DNA of 64,000 nt from Salinimicrobium sp050750585 (lineage in GTDB: Bacteria > Bacteroidota > Bacteroidia > Flavobacteriales > Flavobacteriaceae). Shown piece after piece: positions 36,316-45,105 of the stretch. The notes below the pieces were generated by a model. It did not search any database, was not told the DNA's origin, and worked only from the letters and a program-made list of their open reading frames with translations. The DNA is taken from the NCBI RefSeq assembly GCF_050750585.1, contig NZ_JBOJLM010000003.1, positions 186,001 to 250,000 of the forward strand, read 5' to 3'. The translations under genes were made by a program, and so were the position numbers. Position 1 is the stretch's first letter, and every line of letters starts with the position of its first letter.

Positions 36316-37251
36316 TTACTTACTTAGTTTTTCCATTTCTTCTGCTGAAAGCTGAAGGTTTACTGCTTCCTCAAAAGCCTTTAAGTGACTTTCCCGGGTG
36401 GCACTTGCAATGGGTGCGGTTATCGCCGGGCGTTGCATTAACCATCGCAGGGCCACAGTAGCGTTAGACACTCCGTGGCTGTTAGAAATTTCGTCAAGTA
36501 CTTTTAGCTTACCCAATCCTTCTTCGTTGAAGTATTTTTTCACCATTTCTTCGCGTGCACCTTGCAGATCCTCTTTTTTACGGTATTTTCCGGTGAGGAA
36601 GCCGCTGGCGAGCGAAAAATAAGTGATTACGCCCAGCTCGTTCTTTTCGGCAATGGGTTTGTATTCTTCTTCAAATTTGGCTTTTTCAACAAGGCTGTAT
36701 TCGGGCTGCAGGACTTCATATTTTGGAAGTCCGCCGTCCCCGGCTTTTTCTAAGGAAGTTGAGATCCTTTGAGGAGAGAGATTTGAAGCACCTATATGCC
36801 GCACTTTTCCCTGCTCGATAAGCTGCTCGTAAGCCCGAAGCGTTTCTTCTACGGGTGTATTTTCATTGTCCCAATGTGTGAAATAGAGATCAATATGGTC
36901 TGTTTGCAGGCGTCGTAGCGAATCTTCGGCCGCTTTAACAATGTAATCTCTGGAAACGTCTCGTCCTTCTTTTCCTGGATTTGAGCCTACTTTGGTTGCA
37001 ATAATAAGGTCTTCCCGGTTACCTCTTTCTTTCAGCCAGTTGCCAATTATAGTTTCGCTTTCACCGCCTTTATTTCCGGGTGCCCAGTGTGAATAGGAGT
37101 CGGCAGTGTCTATAGTGGTGAAGCCTTTTTCAAAGAGCTGGTCAAGTATTTTGAAGGATTCTTTTTCATCAAGCGTCCAGCCAAAGACGTTTCCGCCAAA
37201 GACTATGGGGGAAATTTCTAAATTGGTTCTTCCGAGTTTCTTTTTCTGCAT
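36316..37251 (-). CDS. Aldo/keto reductase
   Basis: A 311-residue NADPH-dependent oxidoreductase with the AKR barrel. It has KLGRTNLEISPIVFGG at the N-terminus, the catalytic Asp/Tyr region TIDTADSYSHWAPGN, then LIIATKVGS (Lys) and HIDLYFTHWDNENTP with the catalytic His. NADPH-binding ASATRESHLKAF lies near the end. The ATG at 37251 (MQKKKLGRTNLE) starts the domain cleanly. Substrate unknown; it is a single-gene unit. Confidence 0.9.
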   Translation of the reverse strand: MQKKKLGRTNLEISPIVFGGNVFGWTLDEKESFKILDQLFEKGFTTIDTADSYSHWAPGNKGGESETIIGNWLKERGNREDLIIATKVGSNPGKEGRDVSRDYIVKAAEDSLRRLQTDHIDLYFTHWDNENTPVEETLRAYEQLIEQGKVRHIGASNLSPQRISTSLEKAGDGGLPKYEVLQPEYSLVEKAKFEEEYKPIAEKNELGVITYFSLASGFLTGKYRKKEDLQGAREEMVKKYFNEEGLGKLKVLDEISNSHGVSNATVALRWLMQRPAITAPIASATRESHLKAFEEAVNLQLSAEEMEKLSK

Positions 37252-37318
37252 AAGCTGGGTTTTCTTCAAAATTAAGGATGAAAGTTGTGAGAGGAAAATT
37301 TATTGCTGAAAGAAAAAG

Positions 37319-37345
37319 GGCTCAAAAATGGCATTTTTGAGACTC
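37319..37345 (-). terminator. Palindromic terminator (perfect CAAAAATGGCATTTTTG core)
   Basis: The 17-base core at 37323-37339 extends to CTC..GAG on either side, giving a perfect 10-base stem. Read on the minus strand it is followed by CCCTTTTTCTTT, which fits a terminator for the secreted protein gene that ends at 37412. Confidence 0.6.
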
Positions 37346-37411
37346 CATTTGCTGCTATTTTCCTTCGTCTTATTACTGAAAACTGATTTTTTCCGAAGTA
37401 AACTTCAGGAA

Positions 37412-37810
37412 TTATTTTCCGTTGTCTTGGGGTGGGGCAGTTCCTTCAGCTTCTTCTTCAAGGACGAGTAAATAGCGATCAAACTGTGGTTTTGTAAGTA
37501 TATCCCTGATTTCCCTGGTCTCCAGTATCTTCAGGTTCTTAAGTCGGTCAAGCCTTTCTTCTTCCGAAATATTGTCCTTCCACAGTTTTTCGCGTTTAAT
37601 ATCAAATTCCACAAATTTCTTTTCCATTAGTAAAGCCTGCTTAGCCCTTAAAGAAAGTTCTCTTTCCCATTTTTGCACCCTCTCCTTTGCCGCCATTTCC
37701 ATTTGCGGATTATTTGAATTCTGAGTAAGATCCTGTGCAGTAGCTATACTACTGAAGACTACAATAAAGCTGAGGCTTAATACCAGCCGGAGGATTTTTA
37801 TATGTTTCAT
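37412..37810 (-). CDS. Small exported coiled-coil protein, function unknown
   Basis: A 132-residue exported protein with a signal peptide (MKHIKILRLVLSLSFIVVFSSIATAQ). The mature part is highly charged and helical (LSLRAKQALLMEKKFVEFDIKREKLWKD), in the manner of CpxP/Spy-like periplasmic chaperones, but no LTxxQ motif is visible. No function can be assigned. It is followed on its strand by a palindromic terminator, and another small helical protein gene lies just upstream. Confidence 0.65.
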   Translation of the reverse strand: MKHIKILRLVLSLSFIVVFSSIATAQDLTQNSNNPQMEMAAKERVQKWERELSLRAKQALLMEKKFVEFDIKREKLWKDNISEEERLDRLKNLKILETREIRDILTKPQFDRYLLVLEEEAEGTAPPQDNGK

Positions 37811-37895
37811 GATCTTTGTGGTTTAAATTGTTATTACTGAAATACTTCTTAAAAATGGCATTTTGCAGCATGTTCTAAGGAACTTTTAACGGGAG

Positions 37896-38201
37896 CTACT
37901 TCAGGTAATTTTTTTCCCGAATGATCACCGAATCAAGAGCTTCTTTTAAATAAGTAAGTGCAAGGTCTTTTTGATCGGTCTCATTTTCCTGAACTTTGTG
38001 GTTTCTGATATCCATAAGAATATCGAAACTCTTAGCTGTCCAGTTGATCTCCTGCTGGTCATCAACTTCGCTTAATCGGCTGGTGGTCCTGTCGAGAAGC
38101 TGCATGAGTTTATTTGTGAAATTCTCATCACTGGCCTGGAGCTTCTCAACTTCAGTTCTTACTTGTTCAAGCTCTTCAATCTTTCCTTCCATTGTTTTCA
38201 A
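37896..38201 (-). CDS. Small coiled-coil protein, function unknown
   Basis: A 101-residue cytoplasmic protein rich in Glu, Lys and Gln with heptad-like spacing (GKIEELEQVRTEVEKLQASDE). It has no signal peptide or membrane helix. A second ATG three codons in is an equally good start. It precedes the exported charged protein on the same strand. Possible pairing is suggested only by proximity. Confidence 0.55.
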   Translation of the reverse strand: MKTMEGKIEELEQVRTEVEKLQASDENFTNKLMQLLDRTTSRLSEVDDQQEINWTAKSFDILMDIRNHKVQENETDQKDLALTYLKEALDSVIIREKNYLK

Positions 38202-38303
38202 TTTCTCTTTCGGTCATTTCCCATTTTACCATTCAAAAAGGGTATTTCAGGGTAAAAAATTTATATTTTTAAAATTCATTTCCGTTTAAATTTACCCGCT
38301 ACA

Positions 38304-38456
38304 ATGGCCGATTGCAAGAAGTTTAAGAAAGAATTAGGGGAAAATAATATTCAATTAACAGGCGGAGGCGGATATGATGATTTAGCCTTTAATCAAATGA
38401 CATTTAAGCAGTTAAAAAAATGTAAAATCCAGATTATAAAGCAAATCCTTTTCTAG
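38304..38456 (+). CDS. Small ORF of 50 residues, doubtful
   Basis: The frame from ATG to TAG encodes a lysine-rich peptide starting MADCKKFKKELGENN with a GGGGYDD stretch. It lies alone in a 366-base gap between divergent genes. No ribosome-binding site is obvious and no family is recognised. It could be a real small gene or chance. Confidence 0.25.
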   Translation: MADCKKFKKELGENNIQLTGGGGYDDLAFNQMTFKQLKKCKIQIIKQILF

Positions 38457-38567
38457 CTTAGCTTCCTTAGTAACAGGTTTCTGAACTTACAGCGCTGTTT
38501 GGAGCGGGTTCTAAAAGAGAGATATATTTTCAGAAAAAAATAGGGAGCAGACTTAAAATAAGATTTT

Positions 38568-39626
38568 ATGAGCAGAGGGTTTACGATTGGTGTGAAAGTA
38601 TTTATGCTCGTGTTAGGGCTCTACTTCTTTTTTTTGGGACTGGCAGCTGCGAAGGGTTTTCTGGCTCCTCTTATTCTAGCTTTGGTGCTGGCATTAGTGG
38701 TGCTTCCTGCCACGCGGAAACTGGAACAAATTATTCACCACAGAGGAGTCTCTTCTATGCTTGGCACTCTGCTTATCTTCATTTTTTCGCTGGCTTTTTT
38801 GATCCTTTGTTCAATGCAGATACAGAGTTTCTTTAATGAGTGGCCGATAATTAAGCAGGCAATGACGCCTGAGATTGAAAATTTTAAAAGCTTCCTGTTT
38901 GAGCATACTCCCCTTGATAAGGCTTCACTTCAGGATTATTATTCAGCCGGCTCCTTACCATTTTTTGAAGACCAAATGGTAGAAGCGGCTAAAGCGCTTT
39001 CTTTTTTAAGATCTTCCCTCAACTTTATGGGAACTTATCTCATTACATTTATTTATATGTTCTTTCTTCTTTACTACCGGAGGCATTTTATAGAATTTAT
39101 CCTATCGTACTTTAAAGCGCAGAAGAAAACAAAGGCCAGAAAGGTATTGGAGTCTTCTGCAAAAAGGGTTCAGGATTACCTGATAGGCAGGTTGATCTTA
39201 ATGGCTATCCTGGCAGTGCTGTACACTGTGGGGCTGGGATTGTCGGGTGTACATAACTACCTGCTGGTAGGAGTTATTGCTTCTGTTCTCACTCTCATTC
39301 CGTGGGTTGGCAATATAATAGGTTTTGCCATGGCTATGGTTTTTGGATATCTTACTTCGGGAAATATTGACGTACTCTGGGGAATCGTGGTCACCTTTAC
39401 GGTTTCTCAATTCCTGGAAAGTTATGTGCTACAGCCTTATGTGGTTGGAGATAAAGTTGGGCTGCACCCATTCTTTGTTATCGTGTTTGTTATTCTTGGA
39501 GGAGTAATCTGGGGCCTTGTGGGAATGGTGCTGGCTATTCCCGTAATGGCTATGGTCACAGTTATTTTTAATCATGTAGGCATTTTAAAACCCCTGGGCT
39601 TTTTGTTCAGTAAGCAGAAAGGCTGA
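38568..39626 (+). CDS. AI-2E family transporter (YdiK/PerM-like)
   Basis: A 352-residue inner-membrane protein with about seven to eight hydrophobic segments and the AI-2E family core: KRVQDYLIGRLILMAILAVLYTVGL and LIPWVGNIIGFAMAMVFGYL, then VGDKVGLHPFFVIVFVILGG. The middle soluble region (residues about 90-150) is typical. The name comes from one member exporting autoinducer-2; other members are ion antiporters, so substrate is open. It stands alone. Confidence 0.88.
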   Translation: MSRGFTIGVKVFMLVLGLYFFFLGLAAAKGFLAPLILALVLALVVLPATRKLEQIIHHRGVSSMLGTLLIFIFSLAFLILCSMQIQSFFNEWPIIKQAMTPEIENFKSFLFEHTPLDKASLQDYYSAGSLPFFEDQMVEAAKALSFLRSSLNFMGTYLITFIYMFFLLYYRRHFIEFILSYFKAQKKTKARKVLESSAKRVQDYLIGRLILMAILAVLYTVGLGLSGVHNYLLVGVIASVLTLIPWVGNIIGFAMAMVFGYLTSGNIDVLWGIVVTFTVSQFLESYVLQPYVVGDKVGLHPFFVIVFVILGGVIWGLVGMVLAIPVMAMVTVIFNHVGILKPLGFLFSKQKG

Positions 39627-39642
39627 ATCCCCGGGAAATAAC

Positions 39643-40944
39643 CTACGGGTTAAATTTTGGTACAACGTTTATAGATTCAACGGGTTTACTTATAGATTGT
39701 GCGACGACACAGGAAACAGCCGCGTCTCCCGAAACGTTCACCACTGTTCTACACATATCAAGTGGGCGGTCTACTCCAAAGATGAGGGCAAGTCCGGCTT
39801 CGGGGATTCCCGCCTGTGCGAGTACTATCACCAACATCACCATTCCGGCACCCGGAACAGCAGCCGATCCTATGGAGGCGAGGGTGGCAGTTGCAATTAT
39901 CCCCAGCTGTGTAGCCAGGGAAAGGTCAAGACCAAAGGCCTGGGCGATAAAAACTGCCGCCACAGCCTGGTAAAGACTGGTGCCATCCATATTTATTGTG
40001 GCGCCCACAGGAAGCACAAAACTTGCTACTTCCTTTGGCACTCCCAGATGATCGGTCACCCTTTCCATAGTAACCGGAAGCGTGGCTGCGCTTGAACTGG
40101 TAGAAAATGCCAGAAGCTGAGCAGGGGCAATTCCCCTGTAAAAAGCTAAAGGAGATCTTTTGGTAAACAGGTAGACCATCAGGCCATACACGCCTATCAT
40201 AATTATGAGACCAAAAACCACCGTTAGAGCGTACATTCCCAGTGCGGCAAAAAGGTCGGTACTGGGAGAATCTACGATCAATGCTGCCAGAAGTGCAAAT
40301 ACTCCGTACGGTGCCGCGAGCATGATAATATCGATCATCTTTAAAATGACCTCATTAAATCCATCGAAGAAATCCTTGACAGGTTTTGCCGCTTCCGCAG
40401 GGATAAGGATGAGGCGAACGCCAATAAACAGTGCAAAAAAGATCACTTGCAGCATGTTTCGGTTATCGGCGGCGGCCCTCATGAAGTTTTCAGGAACTAT
40501 ATCTACCAGCCCCTGCAAAGGTCCTGTTTCTTGTTGCGCAAATGCCTTATCGATATTTGAGGTGGCTTCAGTTTCATAGCTGGACAAAAGATCTGTTCTT
40601 GTTTCCGAAGAAATTGAAGCCCCAGGTTTGATAAGATTGACCAGTAACAGGCCAATACTTACTGCGGTGACAGTGGTTAGAATAAAAGTAAAGACCGTGC
40701 GAAAGCCCATTTTTGAGAGGTTAGTGAGATCTTTAAGATCGGACACTCCTTTGATCAAAGAGGCGAGGATAAGCGGTACGGCAATAAGTTTAAGCGCGTT
40801 AATGAAGATGTTTCCAAAAGGTTTTATCCAATCCCGCACAAAAGAAGGCCCCCAGTTGAACTGTGATAAAACCAGGCCGGCAATAACGCCCAGGCTCATC
40901 CCAATAAGGATCTTCCAGTGCATTGGCATTTTCTTTTTCTTCAT
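39643..40944 (-). CDS. Dicarboxylate/amino acid:cation symporter (DAACS family)
   Basis: A 433-residue secondary transporter related to GltP and DctA. It has eight membrane helices and two re-entrant loops. Conserved features are the serine-rich loop AFSTSSSAATLPVTMERV and ATINMDGTSLYQAVAAVFIAQ (the cation and substrate site), plus GAAVPGAGMVML-like VPGAGMVMLVIVLAQAG. Glutamate, aspartate or C4-dicarboxylate with sodium or protons are the likely substrates. It lies 30 bases downstream of the calcium/sodium antiporter gene on the same strand. Confidence 0.92.
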   Translation of the reverse strand: MKKKKMPMHWKILIGMSLGVIAGLVLSQFNWGPSFVRDWIKPFGNIFINALKLIAVPLILASLIKGVSDLKDLTNLSKMGFRTVFTFILTTVTAVSIGLLLVNLIKPGASISSETRTDLLSSYETEATSNIDKAFAQQETGPLQGLVDIVPENFMRAAADNRNMLQVIFFALFIGVRLILIPAEAAKPVKDFFDGFNEVILKMIDIIMLAAPYGVFALLAALIVDSPSTDLFAALGMYALTVVFGLIIMIGVYGLMVYLFTKRSPLAFYRGIAPAQLLAFSTSSSAATLPVTMERVTDHLGVPKEVASFVLPVGATINMDGTSLYQAVAAVFIAQAFGLDLSLATQLGIIATATLASIGSAAVPGAGMVMLVIVLAQAGIPEAGLALIFGVDRPLDMCRTVVNVSGDAAVSCVVAQSISKPVESINVVPKFNP

Positions 40945-40974
40945 ATTCAGTAATTAATTTTTGGTGCTAAAGAT

Positions 40975-41931
40975 CTACAGTTCATTAAGTACCAGGTAAG
41001 TAGTGTAGGCGAGGTACAACAGCAGCAAAACCCCGGCTTCCCATCTTTCAAGTTTCCTTTTACCGCCCAGGAACATGAACAGGAACAGCAGAATAGTACC
41101 TCCAAACAACAGGTAAAGATCTGTGTTGAAAACTATATCGTACCCAATAGGTTTAACCAGGGCACTTAAGCCTAATATGAAGAAAATATTGAAGATGTTT
41201 GAACCCACGATGTTCCCTACAGCTATATCATTATTCCTTTTAAATGCTGCAATTACTGAAGTAGCGAGTTCGGGTAAAGAAGTTCCGGCAGCAACTATGG
41301 TGATCCCGATTATCTTTTCACTCACTCCCAGGCTTGAGGCGATATCCATGGCATTTTCTACCACAAGTCTTCCTCCAATAATAAGTCCTGCAAGACCCAG
41401 CGCAATAAAACCAAAGATCCTGGTATTGGAGATCTCTTTTACCGCTACAGGTGAAGTTGAAGGCACATCCTTTAACTGAGTATATACATAGAAGAGGAAG
41501 GCCAGAAAGAACAGGATGAGGATAACAGCATCGCCCCTACCTAAGATTCCTTCAGCATCTAAAAAGAAGTTATTGACCAGGAAATAAAGCACGACTGCGG
41601 CCAGAAGCGAAATTGGGATCTCTTTCCAAACCGTTGTTTGTTGTACCAGCAATGGGGAAATGAGTCCTGCTACGCCAAGTATAAAAAAGAGGTTGAAGTT
41701 ATTACTTCCTATCACATTTCCAAACACAATATCCTCATGACCCTGATGCGCCGCAACCACGTTCACCACAAGTTCGGGTGCCGAGGTGCCAAAAGCAACA
41801 ATGGTGAGGCCTATGGCGAGATCAGAAACATTTTTTTTGCGGGCAAAGGCAGAAGAGTTTTCCACAAGCCAGTCGGCGCCTTTGATCAGTAACAGAAGTC
41901 CGGCAATCAATAATAAAAACTGTAGTATCAT
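40975..41931 (-). CDS. Calcium/sodium antiporter (CaCA family, YrbG-like)
   Basis: A 318-residue membrane antiporter with ten helices and two inverted repeats, each with the alpha motif: GLTIVAFGTSAPELVVNVVA near residues 42-61 and GITIVAAGTSLPELATSVIA in the second half. The pattern GN(V/I)(I/V)GSN follows each (VFGNVIGSNNFN; AVGNIVGSNIFN). It exchanges calcium and sodium or protons across the inner membrane. It precedes the DAACS gene by 30 bases. Confidence 0.93.
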   Translation of the reverse strand: MILQFLLLIAGLLLLIKGADWLVENSSAFARKKNVSDLAIGLTIVAFGTSAPELVVNVVAAHQGHEDIVFGNVIGSNNFNLFFILGVAGLISPLLVQQTTVWKEIPISLLAAVVLYFLVNNFFLDAEGILGRGDAVILILFFLAFLFYVYTQLKDVPSTSPVAVKEISNTRIFGFIALGLAGLIIGGRLVVENAMDIASSLGVSEKIIGITIVAAGTSLPELATSVIAAFKRNNDIAVGNIVGSNIFNIFFILGLSALVKPIGYDIVFNTDLYLLFGGTILLFLFMFLGGKRKLERWEAGVLLLLYLAYTTYLVLNEL

Positions 41932-42015
41932 TAATATTTTAAAATTAAGTTAGCTCCTAAAGGTTAGCAAAAAAGAGAAGAGAACTTTCGGGAAGTTTCT
42001 CTTCTCCTGAATGCG

Positions 42016-42519
42016 TTATGCCGCAGAATTAATTGTTGGACGAAATACGACGACCGAATTAATGATTGCATTCCATTTCTCCGCATTTTTTAGCTCATAG
42101 TCCTGCGCGTAACTTTCTTCACAGTCGTAGAGGCCTAAAATCTGCTCACAGCCATTGTGCAATTGTAATCTCAGCTCAAGCTTTTGTAGTATATCTTCTG
42201 TCCGTTGGTCGACTTTTACGGTCTGCACATGTTTGAGAACTTCAGATTTTGTGACTTCCCTGAGATCTATAATTTCTGCCAATATTCCTGATTTCCTTTT
42301 TTGAACAAACAGGATTTTAGCACTTTTTCTATCAAGCCCCACAATGTTGTTATTCCATATAGTTTTTTCGTCGAAACTTAACTGATGCTTTTTCGCCACT
42401 TCGGAAAATTTCTCTTTTAGTTTTTTTACTGCCTTTCTTCCAATCAATATAAATAGGAGGTAAGGGACAAATATTGCTGCCACAAGGGCAAAATCTACAA
42501 TGATGATATCTAGTTTCAT
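42016..42519 (-). CDS. Membrane-anchored hypothetical protein
   Basis: A 167-residue protein with one N-terminal membrane helix (IVDFALVAAIFVPYLLFILIG) followed by a basic cytoplasmic part (VKKLKEKFSEVAKKHQLSF) and a small beta-containing domain. I do not recognise the family. It lies between the antiporter gene and the gene-poor accessory stretch. A real gene is likely from its length and codon pattern. Confidence 0.6.
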   Translation of the reverse strand: MKLDIIIVDFALVAAIFVPYLLFILIGRKAVKKLKEKFSEVAKKHQLSFDEKTIWNNNIVGLDRKSAKILFVQKRKSGILAEIIDLREVTKSEVLKHVQTVKVDQRTEDILQKLELRLQLHNGCEQILGLYDCEESYAQDYELKNAEKWNAIINSVVVFRPTINSAA

Positions 42520-42623
42520 TTTCTTTATTTTTTAAAATTCAGGTATTGACTTAGGGTGTCTACCGGTTGTAGGTGACACTGTATAGGCGGAACATTTCCT
42601 TCCGTAAAGCTGAAACTTAAACT

Positions 42624-42974
42624 TTAAAAAAAAACATGGAAAGGAAAAATGACCTTTTTGAGACCCAATACCGGAAGTATATAGCGGGAGCGTTTAATAT
42701 AACTGAGGGAGGTTATAGTGTGATTGTGAATACGGGCATCAAAATCTTCAGCAACTCCAAACCCTGCAATTACAAAAACCGGGTTCTTATGGTTTGGCAG
42801 GATTGACTCAAAAAGATCGTCTACCTGTTCTTCAAATGAGTCTTCTAAAACTTCCTGCGGAATAAGATCTTCCCAATTGGCAGAAAAAAGGCTGTTACTA
42901 CTGCTTAAAAGTAGCAGGAGCAGGAAAATCCTATGGTTAACGATAAACAGGGTTTTGATCATTTTCACGATCAA
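42624..42974 (-). CDS. Small exported hypothetical protein
   Basis: A 116-residue protein with an N-terminal hydrophobic segment (IFLLLLLLSSSNSLFSANW) that looks like a signal peptide, then an acidic stretch (EVLEDSFEEQVDDLFES). Family unknown. The 3' end contains a GAAAAATGACCTTTTTG copy of the window's palindrome at 42644-42660, overlapping its C-terminal codons. The long AT-rich region after it may be accessory DNA. Confidence 0.45.
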   Translation of the reverse strand: MIVKMIKTLFIVNHRIFLLLLLLSSSNSLFSANWEDLIPQEVLEDSFEEQVDDLFESILPNHKNPVFVIAGFGVAEDFDARIHNHTITSLSYIKRSRYILPVLGLKKVIFPFHVFF

Positions 42975-43143
42975 ATGTAATATTTAGTTCTGTTAAAAAA
43001 ACATCAGATAAATAAAATATCAAGACAGATGAAGAGGATTTCATATTACGGTAAAGAGAGGGTGAAATGACCTGTTCAGGAGGGAAGAAGAATATAAGTT
43101 ATTCCGGATTGTAAATTGTAGGTGTGGAGATAGTGGAAAACAA

Positions 43144-43190
43144 AAAATCCCAACAGCTTTATAATGAGCTTATTGGGATTTTATTTAGTG
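43144..43190 (+). terminator. Terminator-like hairpin with no gene upstream
   Basis: A perfect 10-base stem AAAATCCCAA / TTGGGATTTT with a 19-base loop, itself able to pair AGCT with AGCT, and a T-rich tail (TTATTTAG). No gene on the plus strand ends before it. It could be the end of an unannotated small RNA or a relic. A 67-residue open frame (43124-43327, GTG start) spans it, but the hairpin makes it doubtful. Confidence 0.4.
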
Positions 43191-43357
43191 ACCTCGACAG
43201 GATCATGAACCCACTTCAAAACCCCTGTAAAAACAGGTGTTCTAAGAACCTTCCTAATTTTGTTGACCGAATTGTGAACCTTCTTCTAATGGATCCCTTT
43301 CGTCATGAAACAAATTTAACCATTTAAAATCAATTAATTACAGTAGTAGAACGATAT

Positions 43358-43574
43358 AAATTCTTATTGCCCTTCAAACTTTTTTGAAGTTTTAGCAGTG
43401 CAAAAAAGGTTCATTTTGTTGGCTGATCCAGAATCCATCCCATGGTCAGAAAATGCTTTGTATTAGTTATTGTTGACCTATGGTAACCTTTATCTGAAAT
43501 AGGTTGCATCGTAAATTAGCCAGTTATATAACTTAGAAGTTCATGCGTATCATATGCCCGTTTAAAGAGGAACT
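43358..43574. repeat. 217-base direct repeat, copy A
   Basis: This sequence recurs at 46031-46247 with about nine bases in ten matching by eye and a well-defined start (AAATTCTTATTGCCC) and end (AAAGAGGAACT). It is non-coding except for a minus-strand frame of 32 codons (43411-43509, MQPISDKGYH...) that is kept at the same length in the other copy. A short inverted repeat CTTCAAA..TTTGAAG lies near its left end. Its nature is unknown; possibilities are a mobile-element relic or a structured RNA. Confidence 0.8.
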
Positions 43575-43753
43575 TAAACTTTATTTAGAAGTCTTTACTT
43601 CCAGAACATTTTTATCCCTGTGGTCTATCCATTCCACTTTATAAATAATATAACCTTATAGTTCTTCAAGGAATATTTTGTAATTAATTATTTTCGGCGG
43701 ATAAATTTTTTAACAAAAAATTATTACATTCACATTATATTCTAAACAACCTT

Positions 43754-44281
43754 ATGAAAAAAATTATTCTTTTATGTTGCGGAATTTTTATGTCCGCCCA
43801 GGCTTTTTCTCAGTCTGCTGACTTTGGATTGACTGCTGGTTATTTAAACCTGAATGTTTCTTCAAGTTATGAAGGATTCAATGCTTCGGTTAGCGAATCT
43901 GGTTTTTATCTTGGAGCCTTTGCTGATTTTAAATTATCGTCCGATTTTTCTCTTCAACCCGGGGTGAATTATGGGAAAGTTCAAGATTCCGAAGGTATCT
44001 TGTTCATTCCTGTTTTGGCTAAGTATTATGTAGGAGACTCTGCGTTTAACCTTTTGGCGGGTCCACAGGCCAGTATTATTTTGGAGGACACAGGGGATGA
44101 AATAAATGCTTTTGGTCTGGATGTAACATTTGGTGCTGGATTCGAAATCACAGAAGACTTCCAGTTACAGGCACGTTACTCCCTGGAGCTTACAAATCGG
44201 ATTGGGGATGTAGAGGGGATGCCTAGTGATGTAAAGTCAAGAGTTAATTCTCTGACCATTGGGTTGGGGTACAAATTTTAA
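43754..44281 (+). CDS. Outer-membrane beta-barrel protein
   Basis: A 175-residue exported protein: signal peptide MKKIILLCCGIFMSAQAFSQ, then alternating strands (SADFGLTAGYLNLNVSSSY, SGFYLGAFADFKL, DFSLQPGVNYGKVQ) ending in LTIGLGYKF with a terminal Phe, the mark of an eight-stranded OmpA/OmpX-type barrel. Role unknown. It lies between the two 217-base direct repeats with its own terminator. Confidence 0.8.
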   Translation: MKKIILLCCGIFMSAQAFSQSADFGLTAGYLNLNVSSSYEGFNASVSESGFYLGAFADFKLSSDFSLQPGVNYGKVQDSEGILFIPVLAKYYVGDSAFNLLAGPQASIILEDTGDEINAFGLDVTFGAGFEITEDFQLQARYSLELTNRIGDVEGMPSDVKSRVNSLTIGLGYKF

Positions 44282-44298
44282 AAAGATAATCTTTTAAT

Positions 44299-44332
44299 AA
44301 ATGGCGGGCTCAAAAGTCCGCCATTTTTATTT
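44299..44332 (+). terminator. Terminator after the beta-barrel gene
   Basis: A stem AAATGGCGGG / TCCGCCATTT (outer nine pairs perfect, inner G-T) with an 8-base loop is followed by TTATTT; it begins 18 bases after the stop codon. Confidence 0.8.
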
Positions 44333-44594
44333 CATAAAAACTGCATTCCTTAGAATGTTTTGTCAAATAAATAACAACCAACTATTTTAAATGACATTTT
44401 GTAAGGGCTATTCTCTTTTAATATAAGGTTCCTTTTTTTCCGACAAAAATGTTCCTTTTATAAATGTCAACTTACCAGTAGTATCAACTCCTCCAGTTTA
44501 GACGAGGTATAGTACTGAATCTTTCTAAAATAACCAAAATCTGCATTTTATTAGGAGAAAAAACTTTTCTTATTTTAAGGTAAGCTCTTTTGAA

Positions 44595-44628
44595 AGCCCC
44601 TAATTATTAGCAGTTTTCATTAGGGGCT
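44595..44628 (-). terminator. Hairpin downstream of the histone H1-like gene
   Basis: A perfect 10-base stem (AGCCCCTAAT / ATTAGGGGCT) with a 14-base loop lies 10 bases beyond the stop codon of the histone-like gene on the minus strand. The following tract is only partly T-rich. Confidence 0.6.
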
Positions 44629-44637
44629 GAAGAATAA

Positions 44638-44814
44638 TTACTTTTTACTTTCCGCTATAGAAGCTTTGCGGAATTCTTTTAGAAGTTTCTCTAATTCTAA
44701 TGATGATTTTCTTGCTCGTGTTCCTGCACTTTTATTTCCGTCTTGCAATTGCGTGTTGGCATCCGTTTGGAAGGATTCAAAGGTACTTTGGATGTTTTCA
44801 ATTAGGTCTTTCAT
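44638..44814 (-). CDS. Histone H1-like small nucleoid protein
   Basis: A 58-residue basic protein starting MKDLIENIQSTFESFQTDAN, then QDGNKSAGTRARKSSLELEK and KLLKEFRKASIAESKK. This is the pattern of the short histone H1-like family of Bacteroidota, in which GNKxAGTRARKxSLELEKL is diagnostic; such proteins bind DNA non-specifically. The gene is short enough to be missed by length cut-offs. A hairpin follows it. It sits in the gene-poor segment between the 217-base direct repeats. Confidence 0.82.
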   Translation of the reverse strand: MKDLIENIQSTFESFQTDANTQLQDGNKSAGTRARKSSLELEKLLKEFRKASIAESKK

Positions 44815-45105
44815 GATTTTAAAATTTAAATGAGGTGCTAAAATAGTAGATATATGTGATTATGACAGGACTTTTTGAATTTCTGGTGTGCATATCGAGT
44901 CCAGTCAATTAAAATTAGATGTTTATATTAGAATTAAGTTCTGCAAAAACAAAATCTGCCTTTGAGGATTTGGAATCACGAGCTGAATGAAACAACGTTT
45001 TTATTCATTTACTTATGAAATTATCGTGATTCCTGCTTCATTTTCAGAACACCTGCAACTTTGCATTTCTAAAATCGTCTTTATGATAACAAAAGGTTTT
45101 TTAAT

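Noticed and set aside
37896..38289. Overlapping frame on the plus strand opposite the small coiled-coil gene
   Set aside because: It is antisense to a better-supported frame and has low-complexity hydrophobic and basic content typical of a complementary-strand shadow.
43124..43327. A 67-residue open frame (GTG start) on the plus strand
   Set aside because: It spans a terminator-like hairpin, has no recognised similarity and no clear ribosome-binding site, so it is not reported as a gene.
44335..44590. AT-rich stretch after the beta-barrel terminator, and likewise 44820-45100
   Set aside because: No frame, hairpin or known motif of note was seen on either strand.
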